The notes: generated by a model from the letters alone, not told the origin. Positions 1-8,822 are shown, counted from the first letter of the stretch. The stretch is DNA of 64,000 nucleotides from Bacteroidia bacterium (GCA_016788165.1 JAEUTH010000019.1:62001-126000); one strand, 5' to 3'. Numbers and translations: made by a program.

Positions 1-204
1 CTACCACAAAATGCCGAACATTATTATTACGCTGCTTGCTTTTTATATAGTGATGGTAAGTTACAAATGGCCTATGAAGAGTTTGAACAAGGACTTATAA
101 AAAACTTTAACGACCATAAAATTATTTTTGAAGTATTGCCTCCTTTGCAAAATGATTATCGCATAATTGAATTAATTAGCCGCTATAGCGATAACCAAAT
201 ATAA
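1..204 (+). CDS. C-terminal end of a TPR-like protein (5' truncated)
   Basis: An open frame runs from base 1 to a TAA at 202-204, giving 67 residues of a protein that begins outside the window. The piece contains a helix-turn-helix of the kind seen in tetratricopeptide repeats (HYYYAACFLYSDGK followed by AYEEFEQGL), so the parent is probably a TPR-repeat protein. No catalytic motif is visible and its function cannot be named. It ends 23 bases before the ComA-like gene and may be co-transcribed with it. Confidence 0.6.
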   Translation, partial: LPQNAEHYYYAACFLYSDGKLQMAYEEFEQGLIKNFNDHKIIFEVLPPLQNDYRIIELISRYSDNQI

Positions 205-227
205 ACAAACCAAAACCTGCTTTTTAC

Positions 228-986
228 ATGATTAATTTTGAATTATCAAATGTACCCCAACGTGCTGTAAAACCACGCCAAACCGGCATAACCATGGTTA
301 TGGACAAGGGTTTAAGCGTACGCCAAGCCGAAGATCTAATTGAATCGGGACTGGCATACATAGATATCATAAAATTAGGTTTTGGCAGTGCACTAATAAC
401 ACCAAACCTACAGCAAAAATTAGACGTATATCGCAATGCCGGTGTGCCCGTATATTTTGGTGGTACCATGGCCGAATCATTTATTGTTCGGAAAAAATTT
501 GATGACTACATCCGCCTTCTCGAAAAATATAAAATGACGCATGCCGAAATCAGCGATGGTTCTATAACCATACCGCATGATGAGAAATGCGAATACATAC
601 GCAGGCTGGCAAAGCAAATTACCGTAATTAGCGAAGTGGGAAGTAAAGAAGAAGGCATAATCATACATCCCAGCGTTTGGACCAGTATGATGTTAAAAGA
701 ACTTGAAGCTGGTGTTTGGAAAGTAATTGCCGAAGCACGCGAAAGTGGCACCGTGGGCATATACCGCCCAAACGGAAAAGCACATGTAATGCTTATAAAT
801 ATTATTACCAATAAAGTACCGGCCGAAAAAATTATTTGGGAAGCACCTCAAAAATCACAACAAGCTTACTTTATTAAACACATGGGCGCTGATGTAAATT
901 TAGGCAACATTGCACCCAATGAAATTATTGCATTGGAAAGTTTACGCCTGGGTTTGCGCAGCGATACTTTTTTTCAATACCTATAA
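228..986 (+). CDS. Phosphosulfolactate synthase (ComA family)
   Basis: The 252-residue product matches the ComA family, a TIM-barrel enzyme that adds sulfite to phosphoenolpyruvate to give phosphosulfolactate, the first step of coenzyme M synthesis in methanogens. Visible family segments are the N-terminal RQTGITMVMDKG, DIIKLGFGSALI, the PVYFGGTMAE stretch, AEISDGSI and VISEVGSKEEG. Length is normal for the family. Bacteroidota do not make coenzyme M, so a role in organosulfonate metabolism, perhaps supplying sulfonolipids or sulfolactate, is inference. It is followed 17 bases later by a rhodanese, another sulfur-handling protein, and the pair may be an operon. Confidence 0.85.
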   Translation: MINFELSNVPQRAVKPRQTGITMVMDKGLSVRQAEDLIESGLAYIDIIKLGFGSALITPNLQQKLDVYRNAGVPVYFGGTMAESFIVRKKFDDYIRLLEKYKMTHAEISDGSITIPHDEKCEYIRRLAKQITVISEVGSKEEGIIIHPSVWTSMMLKELEAGVWKVIAEARESGTVGIYRPNGKAHVMLINIITNKVPAEKIIWEAPQKSQQAYFIKHMGADVNLGNIAPNEIIALESLRLGLRSDTFFQYL

Positions 987-1003
987 AAATTAATCCAAAT
1001 AAA

Positions 1004-1318
1004 ATGAAAGAAAAAACTGTACAAGAGTTGCAACAAATGCGAAACGATGGAAGCGATTTTCAATTAATAGATGTACGCGAAGAATGGGAGTTTGAAACCG
1101 CAAACATTAATGGCGAGTTAATACCCTTAGGCCATATAATGGATGAACAAGATAAAATTTCGAAATCGAAACCGGTTATTATTCACTGCCGGTCGGGCTC
1201 GCGAAGCACTACCGCTGTTAAAGCTTTAGAACAATTAGGTTACACCAATTTATACAATTTAAAAGGTGGTATTATGGCCTGGAAAAACGAAATAGATCCA
1301 ACGCTTGACGTGAGCTGA
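1004..1318 (+). CDS. Rhodanese-like domain protein
   Basis: This is a 104-residue single-domain rhodanese. The hallmarks are the N-terminal LIDVREEWEFE motif and the active-site loop IHCRSGSRS, with the catalytic cysteine in HCRSGSR. Such proteins carry sulfane sulfur as a cysteine persulfide, usually from thiosulfate or another thiol donor. There is no signal peptide, so it should be cytoplasmic. It lies 17 bases after the phosphosulfolactate synthase gene, which fits a sulfur-related pair, but single-domain rhodaneses are common and the link is only positional. Confidence 0.9.
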   Translation: MKEKTVQELQQMRNDGSDFQLIDVREEWEFETANINGELIPLGHIMDEQDKISKSKPVIIHCRSGSRSTTAVKALEQLGYTNLYNLKGGIMAWKNEIDPTLDVS

Positions 1319-1369
1319 TTTACTTTTTTATTTTACTTAATTTATAATTCCACTAAAGCATTCGATTAA

Positions 1370-2002
1370 ATGTTAGAACTGTTTACGCACATTTTACATC
1401 TTGATTTTGAATGGTTGTTTTTAAACTACAACCAAACTATTTATACCATATTATTTCTGGTGATATTCATCGAAACCGGTTTGGTATTAATGCCCTTTTT
1501 ACCGGGCGATTCGCTATTATTTACTGCCGGTTTATTTGCTCGTTTGGGCTATTTAGATTTGGGTTTGCTAATGGCCTTGTTATTTGTAGCTGCTGTTTTA
1601 GGCGATAATACCAATTACTGGGTTGGCCGTAAACTCGGCTTACGCGCCATACAAATTAAATTTAAAGACAAGCTTTTGGTAAAGCCTGAATATGTAGAGA
1701 AAACACATGCTTTTTACGAAAAGCATGGCGCTAAAACCATTATAATGGCTCGGTTTGTTCCAATAGTACGCACTTTTGCACCGTTTGTTGCAGGCATTGG
1801 CACCATGGACTATCGCAGGTTTTTATCATTTGATGTATTAGGTGGTGTTATATGGATAGGATCACTTACACTGGCCGGTTATTTTTTAGGCGAAATTCCC
1901 TGGATAAGAAAAAATATCGAGTTAGTAGCATTGGCTATAATAGCCATTTCATTGTTACCAGTAATTGTTGGTGTAATTAAAAACCGCAGGGCTACTGCTT
2001 AA
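1370..2002 (+). CDS. DedA family membrane protein
   Basis: The 210-residue integral membrane protein has the DedA (SNARE-associated) signature: an N-terminal hydrophobic segment followed by ETGLVLMPFLPGDSLLF, then GDNTNYWVGRKLG, and the conserved MARFVPIVRTFAPFVAGIG loop. About five hydrophobic stretches are visible. DedA proteins are implicated in recycling undecaprenyl-phosphate or phospholipid carriers across the inner membrane and in envelope and proton-motive-force homeostasis. Length is typical. It lies between the rhodanese and aroE with 11 bases to aroE, so it may be read with aroE. Confidence 0.92.
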   Translation: MLELFTHILHLDFEWLFLNYNQTIYTILFLVIFIETGLVLMPFLPGDSLLFTAGLFARLGYLDLGLLMALLFVAAVLGDNTNYWVGRKLGLRAIQIKFKDKLLVKPEYVEKTHAFYEKHGAKTIIMARFVPIVRTFAPFVAGIGTMDYRRFLSFDVLGGVIWIGSLTLAGYFLGEIPWIRKNIELVALAIIAISLLPVIVGVIKNRRATA

Positions 2003-2013
2003 CTTTTTAATAA

Positions 2014-2745
2014 ATGCCGGCAAAATTATTTGGTTTAATTGGCAGGCAGCTTAGTCACTCCTACTCTGCCCAATACTTTAACCAAAAGTTTGCTGCACAA
2101 AATTTAGACGCACTCTATAAGCTTTTCGAAATAGCCGAAATAAATCAATTAACCGATTTAATTTCGCGCTACCATAATTTAGTTGGCTTAAATGTTACCA
2201 TACCGTATAAACAAGAAATTATTCACTTATTAGACAGGGTAACACCGCAAGCCTTAGCTGTTAATGCCGTAAATACCATTAAAATTATTGATGGCAAATG
2301 TTGTGGCTACAACACCGATGTTATTGGGTTTGAACAAACACTGCAAAACATACACATAGCTAATAAAACAGCATTAATTTTTGGTTTTGGCGGAGCAGCA
2401 CAAGCCATTGCATACGTACTTAAACAACATCAATTTCAATTTCTATTTGTGGTCCGATGCAAAACCAATCCGCATCAAATACTTTTTTCAGAATTAGATA
2501 ATTCGATAATTAAGCAACACACATTACTTATCAATTGCACACCGGTAGGCATGTACCCAATAACCAACTTGCTGCCACTACCTTATGCTGCGCTTACGCC
2601 TACACATGTTTGTTACGATTTAGTGTATAACCCCACCATTACACCCTTTTTAGCTGAAGCCCAAAAACATGGAGCCATCATAAAAAATGGTTTAGAAATG
2701 TTGCACCTGCAAGCAGAAGCAAGTTGGAAAATTTGGCAAACATAA
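2014..2745 (+). CDS. aroE: Shikimate dehydrogenase
   Basis: The 243-residue protein converts 3-dehydroshikimate to shikimate with NADPH in aromatic amino acid synthesis. Family signatures are FGLIGRQLSHSYS at the N-terminus (shikimate-binding serines), GLNVTIPYKQEI with the catalytic lysine, NAVNTIK, the YNTDVIGF aspartate segment, the glycine-rich NADP loop IFGFGGAAQA, and the closing NGLEMLHLQAEASW. It is slightly shorter than the usual 260-290 residues but every core motif is present. The ATG at 2014 gives a natural N-terminus. Confidence 0.95.
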   Translation: MPAKLFGLIGRQLSHSYSAQYFNQKFAAQNLDALYKLFEIAEINQLTDLISRYHNLVGLNVTIPYKQEIIHLLDRVTPQALAVNAVNTIKIIDGKCCGYNTDVIGFEQTLQNIHIANKTALIFGFGGAAQAIAYVLKQHQFQFLFVVRCKTNPHQILFSELDNSIIKQHTLLINCTPVGMYPITNLLPLPYAALTPTHVCYDLVYNPTITPFLAEAQKHGAIIKNGLEMLHLQAEASWKIWQT

Positions 2746-2850
2746 AGCACATGGCATAATGCGATACAATATTGATTATATTGAAAGTAAAAGCATGGTT
2801 GTACATAGTTTATACAAAGTTTATCTTGCTACAATTTCATATTATAAATA

Positions 2851-3399
2851 ATGATTGATTCCATTTTTAAACAGCACCGTACCATCCTAATATTAGGCTT
2901 GTTAATGGCTTTTTGCCGACTAATACCTGCACCTGAATTCAGAATGATAAACTTTACGGCTTTAGGAGCTACAGCACTATTTTTTGGTGTTTATATAAAT
3001 GACAAAAAACAAGCTATAAGTGCTTCAATTTTACTGGCCATGTTTGGCGATTTAATGTTGTTGCTTATCCAAGATATTAATCTTGATTTTATGTCTGTTG
3101 CCACCTATTTGGCATTGGCTTTAATTGCACTTATGGGCAATTTTGTAGGAAAACTTCAACGTGGTTATGCCTCTGTTGTACTTATTATGGTAGCACCATT
3201 ACTTAGCAGTGTGTTGCATTTTATGTTTATACTAATAGCTCAATACCTAAAAGCAGGTGGTACATTTATATCAGCCTTACAAATGGCCATTCCACAGTAC
3301 AAAGGACTCGTATTGGGTGATATTTTTTTTACAATACTTCTGTTTTCAATCTATGCGATTACTAAAAAAATTAGTCCCGTTGATGACAACGCACAATAG
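2851..3399 (+). CDS. DUF6580-like multi-spanning membrane protein
   Basis: The 182-residue protein has about five hydrophobic segments and short polar loops (RLIPAPEFRMINFTALGATALFFG near the start is split by a polar loop). The pattern resembles DUF6580 putative membrane proteins, which look like small transporter S-components. No substrate or partner is identifiable. It is preceded by a 105-base gap after aroE and followed by more than 1 kb without a convincing gene, so it may be a single-gene unit. The family assignment is from memory of the fold pattern and is moderate. Confidence 0.65.
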   Translation: MIDSIFKQHRTILILGLLMAFCRLIPAPEFRMINFTALGATALFFGVYINDKKQAISASILLAMFGDLMLLLIQDINLDFMSVATYLALALIALMGNFVGKLQRGYASVVLIMVAPLLSSVLHFMFILIAQYLKAGGTFISALQMAIPQYKGLVLGDIFFTILLFSIYAITKKISPVDDNAQ

Positions 3400-4501
3400 A
3401 TAAAACGTTATTATATTGGACAATACGGTGTAGCTGATTCTTAGCGGTATATCGTTTACAGGATTAACGAAGTTAAAAAAGAAAAACGTAACCGAATTGT
3501 TTGAACATTTTATAAATGTAATTAGAAGTACGATTGTTTGAATTACGCACCAAAGTACTTCTTATTATTGCGTTAATCGCTAATTATTTGACATGCCTTT
3601 TCGCTACCAACTTTACATGTAGGCAAATTGTTTGTCAGCACATAAATTCTGAACCTAAAACAACAATGTTGCATGCAAAATGAGACGCTCAGAAAAAACA
3701 AGTGAAGTATCTTTTCTGGTTCTTTAGTTTATTTTCTTTTCTACCTGCATGCAAGTCATAGTAAAACAAATATATCTGATAGTAAATGAATATAAATTTT
3801 ACATGTGCTATCGGTATAAATTCATTTCATGCAAACGCTAAACTTCCATATCGCTTGCAACAGATATTTTTCCGTTTGCAGCATGGTACACTACAAAAAG
3901 TCGGTTGAACTACAATTAAAACCGGTAGAAAAAATAAAAAACATCAACGATAGCAACGTTTTTAATTGTAAACGAACCTATATCAAGTTGATATACATTA
4001 CTAAACGTGCATGAATAATTAATACTTGTCAGTAGAATAAAATGCTATACCCAAAAAATAAAAAGGGTTTGTTTTCTGATAACGCTACGATTTGAAAAGT
4101 ATCCTGCAAAACTGATAAAACCATATAATACAACACGGCTACGGGAAGAATTCCTTTGCAAAAACGCCATTGAATAATAAGTTGTGGTAGCAAAAAATTT
4201 TTCCAACATGTAAAAATTTAATTGATAGAAATGCTCACTATTAAAAACAATAAATTAGATATGGGCTTTACACATCGTTCATCAATTTATCAATAACCCG
4301 TACTATAAATAAAAAAATCTGCTCTTCTCCATAACACATTATCAACCAACCCCTGCCGCATAAATATTGACTCGCATTATTGCCATTGCAAATATTATTA
4401 GGAATCCTAACATGTAAAATAAACTTATCAACCAAATAATAGCTTTGGCTTTTCATAAATTGCAAAGTCATTTAAATAAAATGGCAATGCCTGTTTTTAA
4501 A
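3400..4501. other. 1.1-kb region without a convincing gene
   Basis: This stretch between the DUF6580-like gene and the ECF sigma factor holds only short ORFs (61 and 67 codons) with low-complexity, codon-poor products. I see no tRNA, no strong hairpin with a T-run and no repeat array. A weak inverted repeat (AGAAGTAC at 3524-3531 and GTACTTCT at 3555-3562) is present. It could hold a small RNA or decayed sequence, but nothing supports a definite call. Confidence 0.5.
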
Positions 4502-5149
4502 TTACAAGTTGTTGACTATATTCATCACCCTGTCAGTCATGGCATTGCAGTATTTGGCATTGAATTCAAATAGCTCAGCAGCGGTATATGACTTTTCTAC
4601 TTCTTTGCGCAACAAGCTTTTCGACCGGTTGAGACGAACCTTTACATTGGATTCGCTGATGTTTAATAATTCGGCAGTTTCTTTCACATTTAATCCGTTT
4701 ACTTCGCGTAAGGAGAAAACCATTCTGTATTCTTCCGGAATTTTAGCAAGTGCTTCCTCAATTATATGTCCCAGTTCTCGGTTTTGAACTAACTTATTGG
4801 TATCGTTAATGGCATTGGTAAACATAGGCTGCGAGTTTTCATCGGTATCTTCCATTACTTCATTTGTAAAACTTAGTTTGCGTTTTTTATGATAACAATT
4901 GTTGAGCATGATGCGAATCATCCAGGTTTTAAAACTTGAGCGTCCTTCAAAACCGGATAAATTTCTATAAGCATCAATAAAGGTATCCTGCATTAAATCC
5001 TGTGTGTCGTCATGATTATAATTATACGACCTGCCAATTTTATACAACGTAGGATTAAAGCGCCTTACAATAATTTCGTAAAGCGATTTTTCTCCTTTCA
5101 AAACCCGTTGGGCAATTTCTTCTTCTGACAGCTCTTTGTATAAGTTCAT
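4502..5149 (-). CDS. ECF-type RNA polymerase sigma factor
   Basis: The 215-residue protein is a sigma-70 family extracytoplasmic-function factor. Region 2 is visible as QDLMQDTFIDAYRNL followed by FEGRSSFKTWMIRIMLN, and region 4 as the helix-turn-helix VKETAELLNISESNVKVRLNRSK preceded by PEEYRMVFSLRE. A C-terminal extension of about 35 residues (AAELFEFNAKYCNAMTDRVM) goes beyond region 4 and contains a cysteine. It is the last gene of a minus-strand operon with a DoxX-like protein and two small exported proteins. No anti-sigma factor with a typical cupin or zinc-finger pattern is adjacent. Confidence 0.93.
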   Translation of the reverse strand: MNLYKELSEEEIAQRVLKGEKSLYEIIVRRFNPTLYKIGRSYNYNHDDTQDLMQDTFIDAYRNLSGFEGRSSFKTWMIRIMLNNCYHKKRKLSFTNEVMEDTDENSQPMFTNAINDTNKLVQNRELGHIIEEALAKIPEEYRMVFSLREVNGLNVKETAELLNISESNVKVRLNRSKSLLRKEVEKSYTAAELFEFNAKYCNAMTDRVMNIVNNL

Positions 5150-5151
5150 AA

Positions 5152-5535
5152 TTACAATACTAATTTAGAAATTTTTGCCATTGAAAATGCTGCAACTGCC
5201 ATCACAAGGTCTCTTACTGCAACATCAACATAGCTAAAGCTAAACAGCAATGTTAAAGCAATTACTGTAAGCCATGCTGCAACTATATAGCCGCCAATTT
5301 CGGTTTTTTTCAACACAATAATACCCGCAACAATTTCTATCACCCCTACAATCATCATAAAAGTAGTTGCTGAAAATGGCAGCATACCGGTAACAGACGG
5401 ATTAATGTATTGCTCCCAATTGGTAAGAATATTTGCAAATTTATCTGCACCCGCAACTATGGGAACAATTACAAAGGTGTATTTTAACAGGGTGAAGATT
5501 TGTTTTAATGATCGTTGTGAATTGCTTGATTCCAT
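5152..5535 (-). CDS. DoxX-like membrane protein
   Basis: The 127-residue protein has four predicted transmembrane helices, with VIPIVAGADKFANILTNW near the start and MMIVGVIEIVAGIIVL in the middle. This matches the DoxX/SURF4-like small membrane family. DoxX proteins are linked to quinone, thiol or redox functions, but this subfamily is not characterised. The stop is 2 bases upstream of the ECF sigma start codon, so the two are almost certainly co-transcribed and perhaps translationally coupled. Confidence 0.82.
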   Translation of the reverse strand: MESSNSQRSLKQIFTLLKYTFVIVPIVAGADKFANILTNWEQYINPSVTGMLPFSATTFMMIVGVIEIVAGIIVLKKTEIGGYIVAAWLTVIALTLLFSFSYVDVAVRDLVMAVAAFSMAKISKLVL

Positions 5536-5561
5536 TTCTGTATTTGTTTTTGATTATTGTT

Positions 5562-6227
5562 TTAGAATTTGTCGGGAAATTGCTTGGCAATTCCTTCTGA
5601 TAATTGAGTGGCAAAATGCATCATATCATTAAACGCAATGTCATAATCGGTTACTGCTTGTGTGTAATTTTGTTGAAGTAAGTCAACAGAGTAGGTTATT
5701 GTTTTGGTTATATGGTCATCCATGTGCATACGCATGTGGCTTTGCTCCCAATTATCTGGATTAGCTGCCGACAGGAAGTCTGCTATTTCTTTTGCATTTG
5801 CACGCCAGTTTGCTATTGCCGCATCTAATGCAACCGTATTGTTGTCTTTTGCAGCTTGCAAAACAGGAGGTGCACCATTTATATGCCCTTTGAGCAAAAT
5901 GGTTAATTGGTCGCCTGCTGCCTGTCCATAATACGGAACAATTGCTGCACCAATGTCTTCTTGATTCTTTAATAGTCTATCTAAATTAGCTGCTAAACCC
6001 GCAGTGTCATTGTAAAAAGCATTTACAGTTGAATAGGTATATTGCATGTGGTCTGCCCATAGTTTATGCATTGCGTTATCTAACTCTCTGTATTTAGCTG
6101 TTGTAGTTGGGTCAATTGCAGTTTCTTCTTTTTTGCAACTTTGCATTGAGAAAATTAATAAAGTGGATACTAAAACGCTTGACAATATTTTACTGAACGA
6201 GTATGTGTGTTTGTGAATTTTTAGCAT
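5562..6227 (-). CDS. Small exported lipoprotein, paralog of the next gene
   Basis: The 221-residue product has an N-terminal signal with a lipobox-like end (LIFSMQSCKKEE, the cysteine followed by charged residues), so it is probably a lipoprotein. The mature part is all-helical with conserved motifs LWADHMQ, RLLKNQEDIGAAIVP, YGQAAGDQLT, HINGAPPVL, AKEIADFL and a final KQFPDKF. The adjacent upstream gene shares all of these, so they are tandem duplicates. Similar proteins in Firmicutes are, as far as I recall, often mislabelled acetylglutamate kinase. The repeated histidines (DHMQ, HIN, MDDH) could bind metal or haem, but this is untested. Confidence 0.7.
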   Translation of the reverse strand: MLKIHKHTYSFSKILSSVLVSTLLIFSMQSCKKEETAIDPTTTAKYRELDNAMHKLWADHMQYTYSTVNAFYNDTAGLAANLDRLLKNQEDIGAAIVPYYGQAAGDQLTILLKGHINGAPPVLQAAKDNNTVALDAAIANWRANAKEIADFLSAANPDNWEQSHMRMHMDDHITKTITYSVDLLQQNYTQAVTDYDIAFNDMMHFATQLSEGIAKQFPDKF

Positions 6228-6270
6228 GGTATTGAAATTTTAATTGTTTGTCTTAATCCTTTAATTGATT

Positions 6271-6912
6271 TTATTTCTTATTTGTTTTCTTAAACTTATC
6301 TGGAAATTGTTTTACAATACCCATAGCCAATTCATCTGACATTTTTTTCATGTCATCATTTGCTTTGTCGAATTTTTTTACGGCTTCTTCATAGTTACCT
6401 TTTAATAATTCAACAGCATAACCTGTAGTTTCATCAATGTGCAATTTCATCATGGCACGCAAATCTTCTTGCTTCCAGTTTTTAGAGTTAGCACTTGCCA
6501 GGAAGTCAGCAATTTCCTGAGCATTGGCATACCAGTCGTCAAGGGCTTTTTTAAGAGCTGCCTGGTCTCCGCTTTTTGCAGCAGTAAGCACCGGCACAGC
6601 CTGATTAATGTGTGTGGTTAGCAATGCAGTTAATTTATCACCGGCTGCTTGTCCGTAAACAGGAACTATGGCTGCACCAATATCCTTTTGGTTTTTTAGC
6701 AAACGGTTAAGTTGTGCGCTTAATCCGTTTTGATTATGGTAGAATGCATCAACGGTTGCAAAGGTCCATTGCATGTGGTCGGCCCACAATTTTTGCATGG
6801 CTCCTCTTAGCTCTACAGCCGGGTCACCTTTGCCGCAGGCATCGCAAGCCATTGAATTGTTGCTTACAAATGTGGTGGTAAGCAGCACCATTGCTAATAG
6901 AATCTTTTTCAT
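6271..6912 (-). CDS. Small exported protein, tandem paralog
   Basis: The 213-residue protein carries a signal peptide (MKKILLAMVLLTTTFVSNNSMA) followed by CDACGKGDP, a CxxC pair. The rest aligns with its neighbour: LWADHMQ, LLKNQKDIGAAIVP, YGQAAGDKL, HINQAVPVL, AQEIADFL, then histidines near KLHIDETTGY and a final KQFPDKF. It lacks a clear lipobox, although a cysteine pair follows the signal. It is the first gene of the operon leading into the lipoprotein, DoxX and ECF sigma genes. Function is unknown. The CxxC pair and DoxX neighbour hint at redox chemistry. Confidence 0.7.
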   Translation of the reverse strand: MKKILLAMVLLTTTFVSNNSMACDACGKGDPAVELRGAMQKLWADHMQWTFATVDAFYHNQNGLSAQLNRLLKNQKDIGAAIVPVYGQAAGDKLTALLTTHINQAVPVLTAAKSGDQAALKKALDDWYANAQEIADFLASANSKNWKQEDLRAMMKLHIDETTGYAVELLKGNYEEAVKKFDKANDDMKKMSDELAMGIVKQFPDKFKKTNKK

Positions 6913-7026
6913 ATTAAAGTAATTTTATGAGTTATATTCTATTAGAGGAAATGAAAAACGGTTAGGTTACAAAATGTTTCTTCCGGACTTAGGTAAGTAA
7001 ATCAATGTAGAGTGAAATTGATATAA

Positions 7027-7053
7027 CAATTGTTTAATTCCATTAAACAATTG
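7027..7053. promoter_or_regulatory. Perfect 12-bp inverted repeat upstream of the ECF operon
   Basis: The arms are CAATTGTTTAAT (7027-7038) and ATTAAACAATTG (7042-7053), separated by TCC. The match is perfect over 12 bp. It lies between the T9SS gene ending at 7124 and the operon starting at 6912, both on the minus strand. On neither strand is it followed by a long T-run, so it is a better candidate for an operator or structured leader than for an intrinsic terminator. Confidence 0.45.
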
Positions 7054-7123
7054 AAGCTTAGTAAGAATACAACACAAATTAAAATGTACCGGAAACCATG
7101 TGAAACTCTTGTCCGGTAAAAGG

Positions 7124-8239
7124 CTAATTACCTGCCTTAATAAATTTATCTATGCTCAGGACATGTCCCGATAAGGAATAAACTTTAAAAATATAAAAGC
7201 CGGCACTTAACTTATCAGTAAGATTTACTTTAACTTGATTCATGCCTTTGGTCAGGTAAAATTCTTCCTGCCAACAATTTCCGGTAATTCCTTCTATAGA
7301 AAAAAGATATAGACCGTTTGACTGCACAATTGTTTCAACCGTTAATTCATCAATTGCCGGGTTTGGCGTAAGTTGTGCATGTTGAACAACGTTGTTCTTT
7401 ACATTAATAATGTGCGAATAGTGTACCTCGCCATTGTGGTCGGTTTGTTTTAGCCTGTAATAGGTAATAAAATCAGCAGGCCTTTCATCTAAAAAATTAT
7501 AAGTTACCGGCACACTTGAATTGCCCATGCCTTTTAGTGTCCCAATGGTTTTAAAATTTTTTCCATCGGGTGTACATTCAACATCAAAGTGATTGTTATT
7601 TATTTCTGTTGCTGTTGTCCATTGCAGTTTGTTGCCATTATCAGCAGGTGTTCCGTAAAACGAAATTAATTCAACCGGTAATACAATACCGGTGGTAAAT
7701 TGAATTGAGTATGGGCATATATCGCCCTCATAACCATCTATCATTACATAATATGTTGTGCCTATACTGAACCCACCTGTTGTAAAAGACAGGCAACCTT
7801 TCGGATTACCGCAGGAACCACAATCGGTTCCACTTAACTGAGGTATGCAATGCTTTTTGGTAATGGAGCCAACACCACAGATACCACTGGGCATTTCGAA
7901 AATTAAAAACTGAATGCCGCTTATTCCAAAAAAGCTATTGTGATTTACACATCCTGTAGGGGCGCAAACTGTGTATGAAATGGAAGTACTGCTGGCAATA
8001 AATTTATAGAACCCGTTATTTTCAACAGTTTGTTTTGCAACTGACGAACAAAAGTTGTTACTGTTTTTAAACCACAAGGCATCATTGGGCGTAAAGTTGC
8101 CGGTGTTTCCGGTGTATGTGCCTAAGGTATTAATTAGTGGCGCAGATGCACAATTATCAGATGCAACAGGTTGCGAATAAGCGATAAAGGGAAATAAAAA
8201 AATCGAAACAGTAAGTATAATTTTAAGGGCTGCACTCAT
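7124..8239 (-). CDS. Secreted protein with type IX sorting domain
   Basis: The 371-residue protein begins with a signal peptide (about 1-22, ending AYSQP) and ends with a type A Por sorting domain, recognisable from LTPNPAIDEL and the terminal GFYIFKVYSLSGHVL pattern. The middle is rich in paired cysteines and contains PVELISFYGTPADNGNKLQWTTATE-type segments (residues about 190-210) that precede sorting domains in many Bacteroidota cargo proteins. No enzymatic motif is visible. It is likely exported to or across the outer membrane by the type IX system. Function unknown. Confidence 0.85.
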   Translation of the reverse strand: MSAALKIILTVSIFLFPFIAYSQPVASDNCASAPLINTLGTYTGNTGNFTPNDALWFKNSNNFCSSVAKQTVENNGFYKFIASSTSISYTVCAPTGCVNHNSFFGISGIQFLIFEMPSGICGVGSITKKHCIPQLSGTDCGSCGNPKGCLSFTTGGFSIGTTYYVMIDGYEGDICPYSIQFTTGIVLPVELISFYGTPADNGNKLQWTTATEINNNHFDVECTPDGKNFKTIGTLKGMGNSSVPVTYNFLDERPADFITYYRLKQTDHNGEVHYSHIINVKNNVVQHAQLTPNPAIDELTVETIVQSNGLYLFSIEGITGNCWQEEFYLTKGMNQVKVNLTDKLSAGFYIFKVYSLSGHVLSIDKFIKAGN

Positions 8240-8359
8240 ATACCTCGCATGTTGTAAGAATGTAATTATTTATAACATAATGGTTTTATTAAAAACGAAT
8301 ATAGTACTATTTCTTATCTACGGTGCGCGGTTTATATGGCATTAAAGTTTAAGCTTCTT

Positions 8360-8797
8360 TTAAGAAATCTGTTTTTCTGTTGCCTTTATGCCATACCGCA
8401 CGGCTTCTATTAAAGTATCAATATTGATTTGTTTCAATGACTTGAATTTAATGCAATACCCGGTAACTGTGGCTTTGCCAAGGTTATTTCCATAGTTTCT
8501 TGTTAAGTAGGTTTTATCATCTAAACCCATAATATAAACAGAAATGCCAGTGGTGTTGGCGCTTAAACCGATTTGATAAAATTCTTTTGTTGTTCCATCT
8601 TTATAATTAATCGTGTAATGGCCATAACCGATATTAGGATTGGAAAGAATTTTTCCTTCGGTGTTTTTCCCATCCAAGCACCAAAGTTTACAGGCTGGCA
8701 TTAGCTTTATAATGATTTTATGTAATGCTTGCATGTCACTGTTTTTGGATTCAGGTTGACTTTTAAAATAGGTCTGTATTTGATTTTTAGTTGTCAT
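8360..8797 (-). CDS. DUF1801 domain protein
   Basis: The 145-residue protein fits the DUF1801 (YdhG-like) fold. Visible segments are an N-terminal helix with MQALHKIIIKLMPACKLWC, the strand-rich centre GYGHYTINYKDGTTKEFYQIGL, and the C-terminal CIKFKSLKQINIDTLIEAVRYGI. It has no signal peptide. The family is small, soluble and not mechanistically understood, often described as frataxin- or iron-chaperone-like in fold. It lies 25 bases after the membrane protein gene upstream, so the two may share a transcript. Confidence 0.78.
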   Translation of the reverse strand: MTTKNQIQTYFKSQPESKNSDMQALHKIIIKLMPACKLWCLDGKNTEGKILSNPNIGYGHYTINYKDGTTKEFYQIGLSANTTGISVYIMGLDDKTYLTRNYGNNLGKATVTGYCIKFKSLKQINIDTLIEAVRYGIKATEKQIS

Positions 8798-8822
8798 TTT
8801 ATTATGCCTTGGTTAATATTTG

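Noticed and set aside
3829-4014. A 61-codon ORF in the 1.1-kb gap
   Set aside because: The product has no recognisable pattern, the start context is not supported and no neighbouring gene explains it.
4268-4471. A 67-codon minus-strand ORF next to the ECF gene
   Set aside because: No hydrophobic, helical or domain pattern suggests a protein, and base composition matches the surrounding gap.
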